A stretch of DNA of 64,000 nucleotides, taken from NCBI RefSeq assembly GCF_028640845.1, contig NC_080539.1:365695233-365759232 (forward strand). The letters run 5' to 3'. This document shows, piece after piece, positions 1 through 10,690 of this stretch; positions within the stretch are counted from its first letter, which is position 1, and the number at the start of each line of letters is the position of its first letter. Source of the DNA: Ahaetulla prasina (lineage: Eukaryota; Chordata; Lepidosauria; Squamata; Colubridae). The notes beneath the pieces are model-generated. The model saw nothing but the letters and a program-made list of their open reading frames with translations. It did no database searches and was not told the origin of the DNA. The position numbers were made by a program, and so were the translations under genes.

Positions 1-50
1 CTCCCATCAAAACGTATCAAGCCTCAAGGCACTGAGATAGGATACCTGTT

Positions 51-118
51 TTCTGGCTGGGGAATTCTGGGAGTTGAAGTCCACACATCATAAAGTTGCC
101 CCGTTTGAAAAACAGCGC
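51..118. mobile_element. half of a palindromic hAT-like MITE
   Basis: It carries one arm of the MITE that recurs through the window: a GGGGAATTCTGGGAGTTGAA core followed by a degenerate AAAGTTGCC end. The partner arm is missing, so this is a decayed copy. Confidence 0.45.
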
Positions 119-589
119 TCTATGTAAATGTGTAGCATAAGTAATATCATAAGATTTGTTTTTCATTCAGCAGGAATGTCTGTGGATGGTGCATTTTTTC
201 ACCCACCAAATTTTTGTCTTGGACATTGTGCTAATTTTTCTACAGGATATTCCCCCCAGGCCTTTTGTATCCAGCAAGGCAAGGTTGCTGTCTAAGGTGC
301 TGAAGCTGTGTGATGCCAAAACTATCCCCCACCCCCCTGCCCTCAGCTAGGCTGTCCATTTCCAAACGGGCACCGTAGTTCAGCTATGGGGAAATGGTTT
401 CAATCAGAACAATAAATAAAATATTCCACAGAAACGTTATAGTTCCACTCATTGTTTTAACTGTCTTGATGTATTTCATCTATTGTATTTATAACTTTTT
501 GTATTACTTCAATTTTTATGATTCTGTATCCAGCAAAAAGGATTGTACCACCTTTCTTACTAATTGGTTCTCCTGGTAGAACAGAATAG
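119..589. other. no recognised feature
   Basis: AT-rich sequence with short open frames only. I see no splice-flanked exon, conserved protein motif or repeat I can name. Confidence 0.5.
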
Positions 590-648
590 CAGAGTTCAAA
601 GGGACCTTGGAAGTCTTCTAGTCCAAACCCTTGATCAAGCAGGAGACC
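590..648 (-). mobile_element. CR1 LINE 3' end, first part of a split copy
   Basis: This is the antisense CR1 3' end (AAGGGACCTTGGAAGTCTTC, then the AGTCCAA and CAAGCAGGAGACCCT blocks seen in other copies here). The copy is interrupted by the L2-like LINE and resumes near 5405 at the expected next CR1 block (CCATTCCAGACAAATGGC). It therefore predates that insertion. Confidence 0.75.
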
Positions 649-1109
649 CTTTATTTATTTATTTTATTTTATTTTTCAAATTTATATACCGCCCTATCTC
701 CCTAAGGACTCAGGGCGGTTCACAGGCAGTTAAAATACATATAAATACAGATTAAAAAAACAATTAAGAAACTTATTCTATTGCCCCAAATTTAAAATAG
801 TATAAATAATAAAAACCCCTTAAAACCCATAACTTTAAAATCTAATCCAGTCCCGCGCAGATAAATAAGTGTGTTTTAAGCTCATGACGAAAGGTTGGAG
901 GTCCGGAAGTTGGCGAAGTCCTGGAGGAGTTCGTTCCAGAGGTGGGAGCCCCACAGAAGGCCCTTCCCTGGGTGTCGCCAGGCAGCACTGCCTAGCTGGC
1001 GGCACCCTGAGAGTCCCTCTCTGTGAGGCGCCTGGTCGGTGAGAGGTATTTGGTAGCAGTAGGCGGTCCCGTAAATAGCCCGGCCCTATGCCATGGGCGC
1101 TTTAAAGAT

Positions 1110-1950
1110 TGTCACCAGCACCTTGAAGCGCACCGGAAGGCCACAGGTAGCCAGTGCAGTCTGCGCAGGATAGGTGTAACACGGGAGCCACGAGGGCTCC
1201 CTCTATCACCAGCGCAGCTGCATTCTGGACTAACTGGAGCCTCCGGATGCCCCTCAAGGAGCCCCATGTAGAGAGCATTGCAATAATCCAGGCGAGGCGT
1301 CACGAGGCGTGGTGACCGTGCATAAGGCATCCCGGTCTAGAAAGGCGCAACTGGCGCACCAGGCGAACCTGGTGGAAAGCTCTCCTGGAGCGGCCGTCAA
1401 ATGATCTTCAAAGACAGCCGTTCATCCAGGAGAACGCCCAGATTGCACACCCTCTCCATCGGGGCCAGTGACTCGCCCCAACAGTCAGCCGAGGACTCAG
1501 CTGACTGTACCGGGATGCCGGCATCCACAGCCACTCTGTCTTGGAAGGATTGAGCTTGAGCCTGTTTCTCCCCATCCCGACCCGTCGGCTTCCAAACACC
1601 GGGACAGCACTTGATAGCTTCATTGGGGTGGCCGGTGTGGAATACAGCTGGGTGTCATCAGCGTACAGCTGGTACCTCACACCGAAGCCACTGATGATCT
1701 CACCCAGCGGCTTCATATAGATGTTGAACAGAAGGCGAGAGAATCGACCCTGCGGCACCCACAAGTGAGGCGCCTCGGGGCCGACCTCTGCCCCCTGTCA
1801 ACACCGTCTGCGACGGTCGGAGAGATAGGAGGAGAACCACCGATAAGCGGTGCCTCCCTCCCAATCCCTCCAACCGGCGCAGCAGGATACCATGGTCGAT
1901 GGTATCGAAAGCCGCTGAGAGGTCTAATAGGACCAGGACAGAGGAACAAC
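1110..1950 (-). pseudogene. LINE ORF2, reverse transcriptase and C-terminus, frameshifted
   Basis: Minus-strand reading shows an LDLSAAFDT block near 1900-1930 (the FD-containing reverse transcriptase motif), then [10 protein letters not shown] with catalytic YADD at 1654-1665, then [12 protein letters not shown]. Near 1110-1330 a RLDYCNALY block and an ILRRLHWLPV block match the L2/CR1 C-terminus. The blocks are in different frames, so small indels have broken the gene. Confidence 0.82.
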
Positions 1951-2141
1951 CCCTATCCCTGGCCCTCAGAGATCATCCTGCTTGACCAAAGCCGTCTCCG
2001 TGCTGTAGCCGGGCGGAACCGGACTGGAGCAGGTCTAGATAGACAGTTTCATCCAGGTGCAGGGGAAACTGATATGCCACCATACTCTCTACAACCTTCG
2101 CGAGCGGGTTGGAGACGACGATAATTACCTAAGACAGCGGG

Positions 2142-3588
2142 TCAGGAGGGCTTCTTGAGGAGGGGCCTCACCACCGCCTCTTTCAAGGCGGCCGGAAAGA
2201 CTCCCTCCAACAAGGAGGCACTCGTAATCGCCTGGAGCCAGCCTCGTGTCACCTGAGTGGCCAGTACCAGCCAGGAGGGGCACGGGTCCAGTAAACACGT
2301 GGTGGCATTCAGCCTACCCAACAACCTGTCCATGTCCTCGGGAGCCACAGGGTCAAACTCATCCCAGAAAATGTCACCAAGACCACCCTCAGACGCCTCA
2401 TCTGAATCGTCGCAATTTTGGTCTAGACCGTCTCGAAGCTGAACGATTTTATCGTATAGATAACCGTTAAACTCCTCAGCACGTCCCTGCAACGGGTCAT
2501 CCCGCTCCCCCTGGTGAAGGAGGGAACGGGTCACCCGAAACAGGGCGGCTGGGCGGTTATCTGCCGACGCAATGAGGGAGGAGGCGTAGCAACGCCTCGC
2601 TTCCCTCAGTGCCACCAGGTAGGTCCTAGTATAGGACCTAACTAGTGTCCGATCAGCCTCTAAACGGCTAGACCTCCAGGAGCTCTCTAGGCGTCTTCTC
2701 CGGCGTTTCATCCCCCTCAGCTCCTCGGAGAACCAAGGAGCCGGTTGGGATCTGCGCCGGGTCAGAGGCCGCAGAGGCACGACACGGTCTAAAGCCCCAG
2801 CCGCAGCCCGTTGCCAGGCTGCGGCTAGTTCCTCTGCCGTGCCGTGAGCCAGACCCTCAGGAAGTGGCCCAAGCTCCGTCCGGAACCTCTCCGGGTCCAT
2901 CAGGCGCCTGGGACGGAACCAACGTTGTGGCTCCGTCTCCCTGCGGTGTTGAGTGGCGGTCAGAAAGTCCAGGCGAAGGAGAGAGTGATCTGACCATGAC
3001 AAAGGTTCTATGACTACATCTCTCAAATCCAGATCCTTCAACCACTGACCAGAGATAAAAATAAGATCCAGAGTGCCACCCCCGATGTGAGTGGGGCCAT
3101 CCACTACTTGAGTCAGGTCCAAGGCCGTCATGGAAGCCATGAACTCCCGAGCCACTGTCGATGGCGAGCGGCCGATGGCAGTTAAAGTCCCCATGACTAA
3201 AAGTCTGGGGTCTCCACTGCCACCCGGCAAGCACCTCCAGGAGCTCGGGCAGGGCAGCTGTCACGCAGCAAGGAGCCAGGTACGTGACCAGCAAGCCCAT
3301 CTGACACCTATGACCCCATCTCACAAGAGGGATTCACACCCGCGATCTGAGGTACATTGGCCTCCCTGGGCTCTAGCCCCTCTTTAATAGCAACCCCCAC
3401 CCCCCCACCCCTACCCTGCCCCTCGGCTGATGGAATGCACGGAAACCCGGTGGGCACATTTCGACCAGGGGCACGCCCCCTTCAGTGCCCAACCAGGTCT
3501 CTGGAACGCCTATAAGATCCGCGCCACCCTGGATAAGATCGTGTATTAGGGGGGCCTTATTGGCCACGGACCGTGCGTTGCATAACAT
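2142..3588 (-). pseudogene. LINE ORF2, endonuclease and linker part, frameshifted
   Basis: The minus strand begins with a CNARSVANK segment and a PETWL segment, the usual start of a CR1/L2 endonuclease. A GDFN-type catalytic block near 3200 is split by a frameshift: the upstream part reads in one frame and the downstream LDLIFIS and WSDHSLL segments in another. The SDH triplet matches the C-terminal endonuclease motif. A 362-residue open frame (2142-3230) continues into the start of the reverse transcriptase, ending at a LLDPCPSWL block and a RPLLKKPS block. It encodes retrotransposition machinery only and is broken. Confidence 0.85.
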
Positions 3589-3599
3589 AAGACGAAGGC

Positions 3600-5404
3600 C
3601 CAGGCTCTGAGGGTCTTGACCATCCGGGGAACGGGAAAAATCAGAGGGATCGGGGCACGCGATCGCTTGCAGACATCGAACGCGTGACCCCTAGACCGAT
3701 ACGATCCCCCTTCCGCCATATCTGCCCCTCCACTTACCGTGCAAATGGAACCACCTCACGGAAAGGAACACATTCCCCCATAACCTCCGAACCCACTAAA
3801 TAATCGCCACGAGCACGCTGAGGGACTGGTTTCCCTCGACGGGCTACCCCAATACCCGCCCTAACCTCCCACCCCCCACCCGACACTACCTCCCCCTCCA
3901 ACCCAAACCCGTCAGTTCCGCCTCCCTTAAAATTCCCATTAAAATTCCCTTAAAAACCCGATTAAAATAATTAATTAAAATCCCTGAGTCTCCTATTTTG
4001 GCATGCCATCTCGGGGTTCCAAAACCCGTCCTCAAGATGGGCCTCGATAATGTGGGGGCCAGACCATGAGAGAGGGAATCTCGAGGCAAGAAGGTCAGCC
4101 GCTGTAAATGTCCGCATGATAAAAGTCCGCAAACAGACCCATCCTGGACCTGTCAAGATGGAAATTGATGCACCAGTAATTCCGAGTGGAAGACAGACGG
4201 GATATAGATCTTGGGCGGTAGATAAACAAACCGCCATGATTCAGTCAGAGCTCCAACCCCTCATCTCCAATCCCGAGGGGTGGTCTATGGGCGCGGGGGG
4301 GGGAGAAGGATATAGTCCTACAATAGTCAAGCTAGGATTGTCCAGGACCATCCTCAATTCCCCCAGCTGGGGACCAAAGGTCTTCAGAAGATCCCTTTGC
4401 AGCCAGCCCATGGGCATCCTCCAAGATGGTAAAAAGGTGCCTACATGGCCCGTGATCGTCCTTCAGGTTGACAAAGAGGCCGAAACACGCGCCTAATGGG
4501 CCAAGCTGCTCCACCGACGAGGCATCTCTCTCCAAAAGTCCGGGGGGGGGGGCAAAGGACTCAAAAAGCCCCCATAGACGGTCCATAGACGTCCTCTAGA
4601 TGGTAGCGAGGGCGTCCCCTAGACCCGTGGACAACCTTCAAGATGGCAAAGAAGGCGACCATCGGGCCTCTTCGTGGCCGCTAAGCCAGGCCGCCAGCTG
4701 GAATAGGCCACTCACCCGCCGGGTTTGCTGGGTCATGCCACAGTTCGCCGGACCCAGTCAACCACCAACAGGCTAGGCCATGGCCAAGCCGGTCCAACCA
4801 GGCCGCCGCCACCGCCGCCACCGACACCGACACTACCGCTGCCGGGGGGAAAGAGCCTCCAGGCCAGGCCGCCGCCGCCACCGAAGAACTCGGCCGCCGC
4901 CGCCACTGCTGGAAAAGGCCAGGCTGCCCACACCACCGGCACCGCAGACGGGGGGGACAAAGGGGAGAAAGGCTCTAGGCCCCTCCCGAAGCAGGGCCAA
5001 GCCAGGCCACCGCCCCCCCCCGCCGGAGACCCGCCGGCAAAAACCGGCCGCCGCCGCCGCCGCTGGAAAAGCCGGGCCGCTGCTGCCCAGCCAAGCCGCT
5101 GCCGCCCGGCCTGGAGAAGGCCGGACCGCTGCCGCTGCTGGAAAAGGCCTGGCCGCTGGAAAAGGCCGGGCCGCCGCCGCCGCCATCGTCGGCCACACCG
5201 CCACACCGCCGGAGGAGGCGCTCGGGACTCCTCCTGGGGAACCCGGAGCGCCCGCCTCAGTCGCCCATCCTCCGACTCACCGCACTCTCTTCTACCCGGG
5301 CGGGGGGTCCAAGCTGTCAAAAAGACCCCCCCCACCCGGTCCGGCCCGAAATAGGCCCGTCGCCGCATCAGCTGTTCAGCGGTGCGGCCGCCATCTTGGG
5401 CATG
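3600..5404 (-). other. GC-rich leader of the L2-like LINE
   Basis: This is the 5' part of the minus-strand LINE. From 4700 to 5400 it is a CpG-rich run of CCG/CCGCC-type triplets, which produces proline/arginine- and glycine/alanine-rich open frames on both strands that I do not regard as genes. It may be the internal promoter/5' UTR of the LINE, and possibly a degenerate ORF1, which I could not identify. Confidence 0.6.
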
Positions 5405-5815
5405 CGCAGATCATCATTTCACCATTCCAGACAAATGGCTTCACCATTCCAGACAACTGGCTGTCCAATCTCTTCTTAAAAGCTTCCTGTGTTAAGAGCA
5501 CCCACAACTTCTGAAAGCAAGTCATTCCACTGGTTCATTGTTCTTGCTGTCTGGAAATTTCTCCTTAGTTCTAGGTTGCTTCTCTCCTTGATAAGTTTCC
5601 ATCCATTGTTTCTCATCCTGCCTTTTGGTGCTTTAGAAAATAGGTTGAACCCCTCTTCCCTGTGGCAGCCTCTCAAATATCATCCTTAGTCCTTCTTTTC
5701 ACTAGATTAGACATACCCAATTCCTGCAACTGTTCGTCATATGTTTTAGCCTCCACTCCTCTAACCATCTTTGTTGCTCTTTTCTACATTCTTTCCAGGG
5801 TCTCAACATTAGGAA
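5405..5815 (-). mobile_element. CR1 LINE 3' region, second part of the split copy
   Basis: Continues the CR1 copy from 590-648. The reverse strand encodes the CR1 ORF2 C-terminus ([12 protein letters not shown] and RTMNQWNDL segments). A block of about 22 bp (TCACCATTCCAGACAA and flank) is present twice in tandem at 5413-5458, next to the LINE junction. Confidence 0.8.
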
Positions 5816-6546
5816 ACATTTAGGAAATATTCCTAACATTTATGTTGAAACACTCTTCCTGCAATTTCTGACAATATTATTTATATAATTATATAAATTA
5901 TCTGGCCACAGCGGGGAGTTGGTCATTCACAAGACTAATAGATGTCTTCCTTGCCCAATGGGAGCAGGATCAGTTGCATGTCCTGTAAAAAATGTAATCC
6001 AAGGGTAGTCAACCTTTTTATACCTACCGCCCACTTTTGTATCTCTGTTAGTAGTAAAATTTTCTAACCCACCCACCGGTTCCACAGTCATTGTGATTTA
6101 TAAAGTGTATTGTTGTCTGCGCATGCCTCTCGCGCATTGTGGATTGGGTTTGGGAGTGGGGGCACCGGCTACCAGCTCTGCTTGTCTGTTACAGCTGGGT
6201 GGTGTGGGGGGAGATGCGCAAGCTATTCTGCTTGGGCAGACCTTACAGGGCAAAGGAGTTGGACGTTTTGGTGGCTGTCTTCTTCTCTGACCAGGCTGCC
6301 TCAACCCAGGTGGGCAAATGGCAGGAGATCCTTCCATCAGGCTGTTAAAAGTAAGTGCCAGCTCTGTACTGAAGAAGACCATGTCTTGGACGAGAATCAG
6401 CACGGGCAAGAATGACTGTGTGTATTCCTAAGACTTGATTGGGGGAAAAGTGGCTTGTGAATCTGTCTTGCTGGGTTTCAAATGCTATGCCAGCCTAGAT
6501 CCCATAATAGGTGCAATGGACTGTGAGAATAACCTTGGGAGACTGG
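5816..6546. other. no gene; possible decayed hAT-type sequence
   Basis: The stretch near 6003-6090 (GTAGTCAACCTTTTTATACC) resembles a worn hAT terminus. Open frames at 6093-6415 overlap on both strands, have no recognisable domain and look fortuitous. Confidence 0.4.
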
Positions 6547-6625
6547 AGGAAGAGCTGGCTGTGGAATTCTGGGAATTGAAGTCCACACACCTTAAAAGTT
6601 GCCAAGATTGAGAAAGAGTAGTCTG
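6547..6625. mobile_element. half of a palindromic MITE
   Basis: One MITE arm (GGAATTCTGGGAATTGAAGT then TTAAAAGTTGCCAAGATTGA). No partner arm remains. Confidence 0.5.
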
Positions 6626-6802
6626 GAACAATCTGGTGGTGACCAGGGGTCCTGTTATGGAGGTAAGAACTGTGCGTGCCTAATTGTGACTCTGGGCTGA
6701 ACAATTGGGCCTGAGCAAGGAGCTTCTGCTCACATACCTAGCAGGGACCTTTTCCTTCTGGATCTTCAGGTGCTTATAGATGGGCTGAATTTGGGATTCC
6801 TC

Positions 6803-7415
6803 TGTTGTGACCCAGGCCCAAGTAGACGCACTCGGTTCAAAAAACAAACAGACTTTATTAGAACAGCTGAGAATTAAGTCGTTCTCAGTGTCGTCTAAAC
6901 TAAATCAAAACAAATTCTTCATAACACAAGTCTTCAATCTTATCACCAACCTTGGTCTAATTAGGCAAACTGCCAAAGGCTTTTCATGGTATAAAAGTTC
7001 AAAAGCAGAAGAAATAAATGCAGCAAGACAAGGAGCAATTCTATCAACGTTGTTTTCTGACAAAGAGCCCAGATGCTGTCACTGGTCTGTTTTAAGCCTT
7101 ATGGGAGGGGCCAATCATCTCTTGGCTCTACTCCTGAGTCGTCCTCTTAGCTTTAGGTGCTCTTGCCTCCTGGCAGCTCTTCTCATGCGTGCATTAGGAA
7201 TAGGCTCCTCCTGTTCCTCTGCCTCACTACTGTCAGCCTATGGGGGCTCCAGAGTCCGCACATCACTCCCCAATGGCCCTGGCCCCATCTCTGCCTCTGA
7301 TGCAGAGCCCTCATCCGGGCCTTCCCCAGCCTCCAGGACTGGCCCATGTTCTTCCTCAGCCTCATCGCTGTCCAACTCCACTGCCAGCTCCGCAGGTTGC
7401 TGGTGGACCACAACA
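6803..7415 (-). mobile_element. solo LTR, 613 bp, target duplication TCCTC
   Basis: Begins TGTTGTGACCC and ends GGACCACAACA. It is flanked by the perfect 5-bp direct repeat TCCTC at 6798-6802 and 7416-7420. An antisense polyadenylation-like block (CTTTATTAG) near the left end suggests minus orientation. It belongs to the same LTR group as the copies at 17095, 29362, 33653 and 41730. No internal coding region remains, so it arose by LTR-LTR recombination. The 274-residue open frame crossing it is not a gene. Confidence 0.8.
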
Positions 7416-7693
7416 TCCTCCAGCATTTACTATGGAAGGACTCCAAACTCTGCATTGGAAGAATGTTCCGGGAATGTTCAAGAGTTCGTGGCCAGGATGG
7501 GAAACGGGGGCTTATCCCAGGTAATCTCAAACTTGAGTCACTTCAGCAGCTGCACTTTGGATCTGGTTTTCAAAGGAGATGTTGCAGAGCATCAAAAAGC
7601 AATGCTGAGCTGTTCTGTGCTAGATGGATGAGATGGAGCTCAAGATGAAGTGCTTTCTGGGTTCAGTGAGAGAAAGAAGGGAAGAGTATAGAG

Positions 7694-7969
7694 CAGGGGT
7701 GTCAAACTCAAGGCCTGTGGGCCAGATCCGGCCCACTGGGTGCTTAGATCTGGAAACGGCAAAGGACCGGCCCATGATGCTTCTTCGAGTGAAAATGGCA
7801 CTTGGGAGGGCCACATGAGGCCTGCTGAGTTCCGTTTTCACTGGCAGAGGGTTGCAGGAGGCCATTGCAGCCTAAAACAAACGTTGAGCTGGCCAGGACC
7901 CTCCCCAGCCCCCAGAGATCAAACACAACCCTGATGCAGCCCTCAATGAAATTGAGTTTGACACCCCTG
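7694..7969. mobile_element. short hAT element (276 bp)
   Basis: Termini CAGGGGTGTCAAACTCAAGG and GAGTTTGACACCCCTG are inverted repeats. The flanks are GTATAGAG (7686-7693) and GGATAGAG (7970-7977), an 8-bp duplication with one change. The interior has no transposase. Confidence 0.85.
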
Positions 7970-8091
7970 GGATAGAGTGAGGCCTTCAGATGGAGTACAA
8001 CCCATGCTCATCTCATCTATTTTTATTTATTTATCAAATTTGGAGGCTGCCCATCTCACTCATAGAGAAGTTCTGAGGATTCCCTACAGAT

Positions 8092-8222
8092 CAGGGGTCT
8101 CAAAACTTAGCAACTTTTAAGAATTGTTGGTTGAAATCAACTTTCAAGCCATTCTGGCTCTTGTGAGGAATTCTGGGAGTTGAAGTCAACAAGTGTTAAA
8201 AGTTGCCAGGTTTGGACCCCCG
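8092..8222. mobile_element. palindromic hAT-like MITE
   Basis: Termini CAGGGGTCTC and a degenerate GACCCCCG. Flanks are CTACAGAT and CTATAGAT (8084-8091, 8223-8230). The two arms fold on each other imperfectly. Confidence 0.75.
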
Positions 8223-8488
8223 CTATAGATGATGCACCAAGCTCTAGTTCCATCGACTGGAGATGCCGGTAGATACCTGCTCGCCCCAAATCGCTGAGCA
8301 AACCTGGGAAATAAACCAAGATTTGAGTCCAAAATTCCCTGCTATGAATGAATCACATTTGTGACTTTGCCAGATAGATTAAAATTATAGTTCCGTTGAA
8401 GTGGAATTTGTTGGCAAACATCCATATTCCTGCTCAGCAACAGGAACAGTAACATGACCAGCATTTTGGCTCACACAACCCACTAAAA

Positions 8489-8612
8489 CAGGGGTCTCCA
8501 AACTTGGCAACTTTAAGACTTGTGAACTTCAACTCTCAGAGTTCCTCAGCCAGCAAAGCTTCTGGGATTTGAAGTCCACAAGTCTTAAAGTTGCTAAGAT
8601 TGGAGACCCCTG
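8489..8612. mobile_element. palindromic hAT-like MITE, perfect 8-bp duplication
   Basis: CAGGGGTCTCC...GGAGACCCCTG flanked by CACTAAAA on both sides (8481-8488, 8613-8620). The arms can form a long hairpin. Confidence 0.88.
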
Positions 8613-8729
8613 CACTAAAACATGAACCTGGGTTAACAAAACACAGAGAACTTCAATGCTCAAACCTACTCGATTACAACATTTTGTGATGGCTTCCTTC
8701 CTTCAAGATACTAAAACCATAAATTATAC

Positions 8730-8860
8730 CAGGGGTCTCCAACCTTGGCAAGTTTAAGACTTGTGGACTTCAACTCCCAGAGTTCCTCAGTTTTGCTGGC
8801 TGAGGAACTCTGGGAGTTGAAGTCCACAAATCTTAAACTTGCCAAGGTTGGAGACCCCTG
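8730..8860. mobile_element. palindromic hAT-like MITE
   Basis: CAGGGGTCTCCAACCTTGGC and its inverse at the other end. Flanks are AATTATAC and AATTAGAC (7 of 8 match). The arms are almost perfect complements. Confidence 0.88.
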
Positions 8861-9175
8861 AATTAGACTACATGCCATCATGTGGTCACTTCTTAGCAAT
8901 CACATAGATTTTCTCCATGGGGGGTGGGGTCTGTCCCCTACCTGGTCCTTTAGGTCTCCCATGGGTGCCCCTATCACCACTGTAACAGAGTCCATTCCCT
9001 TGTTGCTGGTCCTTCTCTTTTTCTTTCTACCTTTCATACATCATTCTGTGGTGGCGCAGTGGTTAGAATGCTGTACTGCAGGCTAATTCTGCTGACTGCC
9101 AACTGCCAGCAGTTTGGGAGTTCGAGTCTCACCGGTTCAAGGTTGACTCAGCCTTCTATCCTTCTGAGGTCGGTA

Positions 9176-9448
9176 AAATTTATTATTTTTATTTATTTAT
9201 TATTTACATTTATATCCCGGCCTTCTCCGAAGACTCAGGGCGGCTTACAGTGTGTAAGGCAATAGTCTCATTCTATTTGTATATTTACAAAGTCAACTTA
9301 TTGCCCCCCCAACAATCTGGGTCCTCATTTTACCTACCTTATAAAGGATGGAAGGCTGAGTCAACCTTGGACTTGGTGGGATTAGAGCTTGCAGTAATTG
9401 CAGGCAGCTGTGTTTTAATAACAGGCTTCTTACAGCCTGAGCCACAAA
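9176..9448 (-). mobile_element. L2-like LINE 3' end inside a SINE
   Basis: Contains the GACTCAGGGCGG block and an antisense 3' UTR. Part of the LINE tail (GGAAGGCTGAGTCAACCTTG) is the inverse complement of the SINE body that surrounds it, so LINE and SINE share a tail region here in opposite orientations. Confidence 0.7.
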
Positions 9449-9492
9449 TGAGATTGTTGGGGCAATATGCTGACTCTGTAAACTGCTTAGAG

Positions 9493-9627
9493 CAGGGGTC
9501 TCCAACCTTGGCAACTTTAAGCCCGGAGGACTTCAACTCCCAGAATTCCCCAGCCAGCAAAGCTGGCTGGGGCATTCTGGGAGTTGAAGTCCTCCGGGCT
9601 TAAAGTTGCCAAGGTTGGAGACCCCTG
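9493..9627. mobile_element. palindromic hAT-like MITE inside the SINE
   Basis: Near-perfect inverted arms of about 60 bp. Flanks are GCTTAGAG (9485-9492) and GCTTAGAA (9628-9635). The SINE sequence resumes directly after it. Confidence 0.9.
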
Positions 9628-10069
9628 GCTTAGAAAGGGCTGTAAAAGCACTGTGAAGCGGTATATAAGTCTTAAGTGCTACTGCTATTGCTAAGTACTA
9701 TCCTACCATTCCTTCTATTCTTTCCACATTAAACTCTCTTCTCCAGGGAGCTTGGTCTTCACAGTATGTGTCCCAAGTGGGATAATTTGAGCCTAGTCAT
9801 TTGTACCTCGCATGAGAATTCTCGGTGGATCTATTCAGTGATCTAGGACAGCGGTCACCAACCGGTGGTCTGTGGACCACCAGTGGTCCGTGAGAACATC
9901 TTGGTGGTCCGCAGAAAAATTATTTGCATTTTTTATATTGCACTAAATTAAGGGTCCTCAAACTATGCCCCCTGGACTGGATATGTGCAATGAACGCTTG
10001 GGTTGCTGCAGATAGTCTCCCCCTTCGGGGCCTTCTTGTGTGGATTGGAGGGGGACAGAAATTCTGACT

Positions 10070-10690
10070 TATTTTTTTTTTATTTATTTATTTGTCACAA
10101 CAATATATGTAGGTATCATACAAAAAGATTATATAGTATATAAACACTTATATGAGTAAATATAAGGAGATATAAGCATATATATATATAGGAAGAAGAA
10201 AAGAAAAACAATAGGACAGGAACGGTAGGCACGTTTGTGCGCTTATGCACGCCCCTTATGGTCCTCTTATGAATGGGGTGAGGTCAATAGTAGAAAGTTT
10301 TTGGTTAAAGCTTTTGGGATTATGGGAAGAGACCACAGAGTCAGGTAAAGTATTCCAAGCACTGATGATTCTGTTACAGAAGTCATATTTTCTGCAATCT
10401 AGATTAAAGCGGTTGACATTAAGTTTAAATCTATTAGTTGCTCTAGTATTATTGCAATTAAAGCTGAAGTAGTCTTTGACAGGAAGGACATTACAATAGA
10501 TGATTCTGTGAGTTAAACTTAGGTCTTGTCGAAGGCGACGGAGTTCCAAGTTTTCTAAGCCTAGGATTTCAAGTCTGGTGGGATGAGGTATTTTGTTGTT
10601 TACAGAGGAATGGAGAACTCTTCTTGTAAAATATTTCTGGACACGTTCAATTGTATTGATGTCAGAGATGTGGTGAGGGTTCCAAACAGG
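10070..10690 (-). mobile_element. L3/CR1-like LINE 3' end
   Basis: The minus strand encodes a LINE ORF2 C-terminus of 97 residues (10256-10549) with ELRRLRQDLSLTHRI, YFSFN and WNTLPDSVVSS segments. An AT-rich 3' UTR and tail follow, to about 10070. The same family occurs at 17660-18600 (+) and 38935-39360 (-). The element is 5'-truncated near 10690. Confidence 0.7.

Larger units (their letters stand above)
649..5404 (-). mobile_element. near full-length L2-like (CR1/L2 group) LINE, inactive
   Basis: A non-LTR retrotransposon of about 4.75 kb on the minus strand. The 3' end (649-1000) has the ACTCAGGGCGG motif shared with shorter copies near 9230, 27010, 53950 and 55380. Moving leftwards from about 3590 come an apurinic endonuclease region, a linker, a reverse transcriptase with a YADD box (1654-1665) and a C-terminal region typical of L2/CR1 elements. 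Upstream, 3.6-5.4 kb is a long GC-rich leader. Several frameshifts split the polyprotein, so it cannot be autonomous. It lies in an older CR1 copy, so the two are nested. The exact clade (L2 versus another CR1-group family) is a judgement by eye. Confidence 0.85.
9048..9690 (+). mobile_element. tRNA-derived SINE, split by two insertions
   Basis: The head has a polymerase III A box-like segment (GTGGCGCAGTGGTTAGAATG) and a B box-like segment (AGTTCGAGTCTCACC). The body continues (GGTTGACTCAGCC) to about 9175, is interrupted by a LINE 3' end (9176-9448) and a MITE (9493-9627), and ends in a tail (CACTGTGAAGCGGTATATAA) near 9655-9690. It is a SINE, not a tRNA gene: the body extends far beyond tRNA length and recurs at 33473 and 41552. 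Confidence 0.8.

Noticed and set aside
4725..5514. Long open frames of 209-244 residues on both strands in GC-rich DNA
   Set aside because: They are translations of CCG-type repeats in the LINE leader, overlap on both strands and contain only low-complexity Pro/Arg or Gly/Ala sequence.
6807..7631. 274-residue open frame
   Set aside because: It crosses a solo LTR with a clear target duplication and has no domain; the frame is chance.
9048..9140. tRNA-like A and B boxes
   Set aside because: Part of a SINE body that recurs with the same downstream sequence; no tRNA cloverleaf end.
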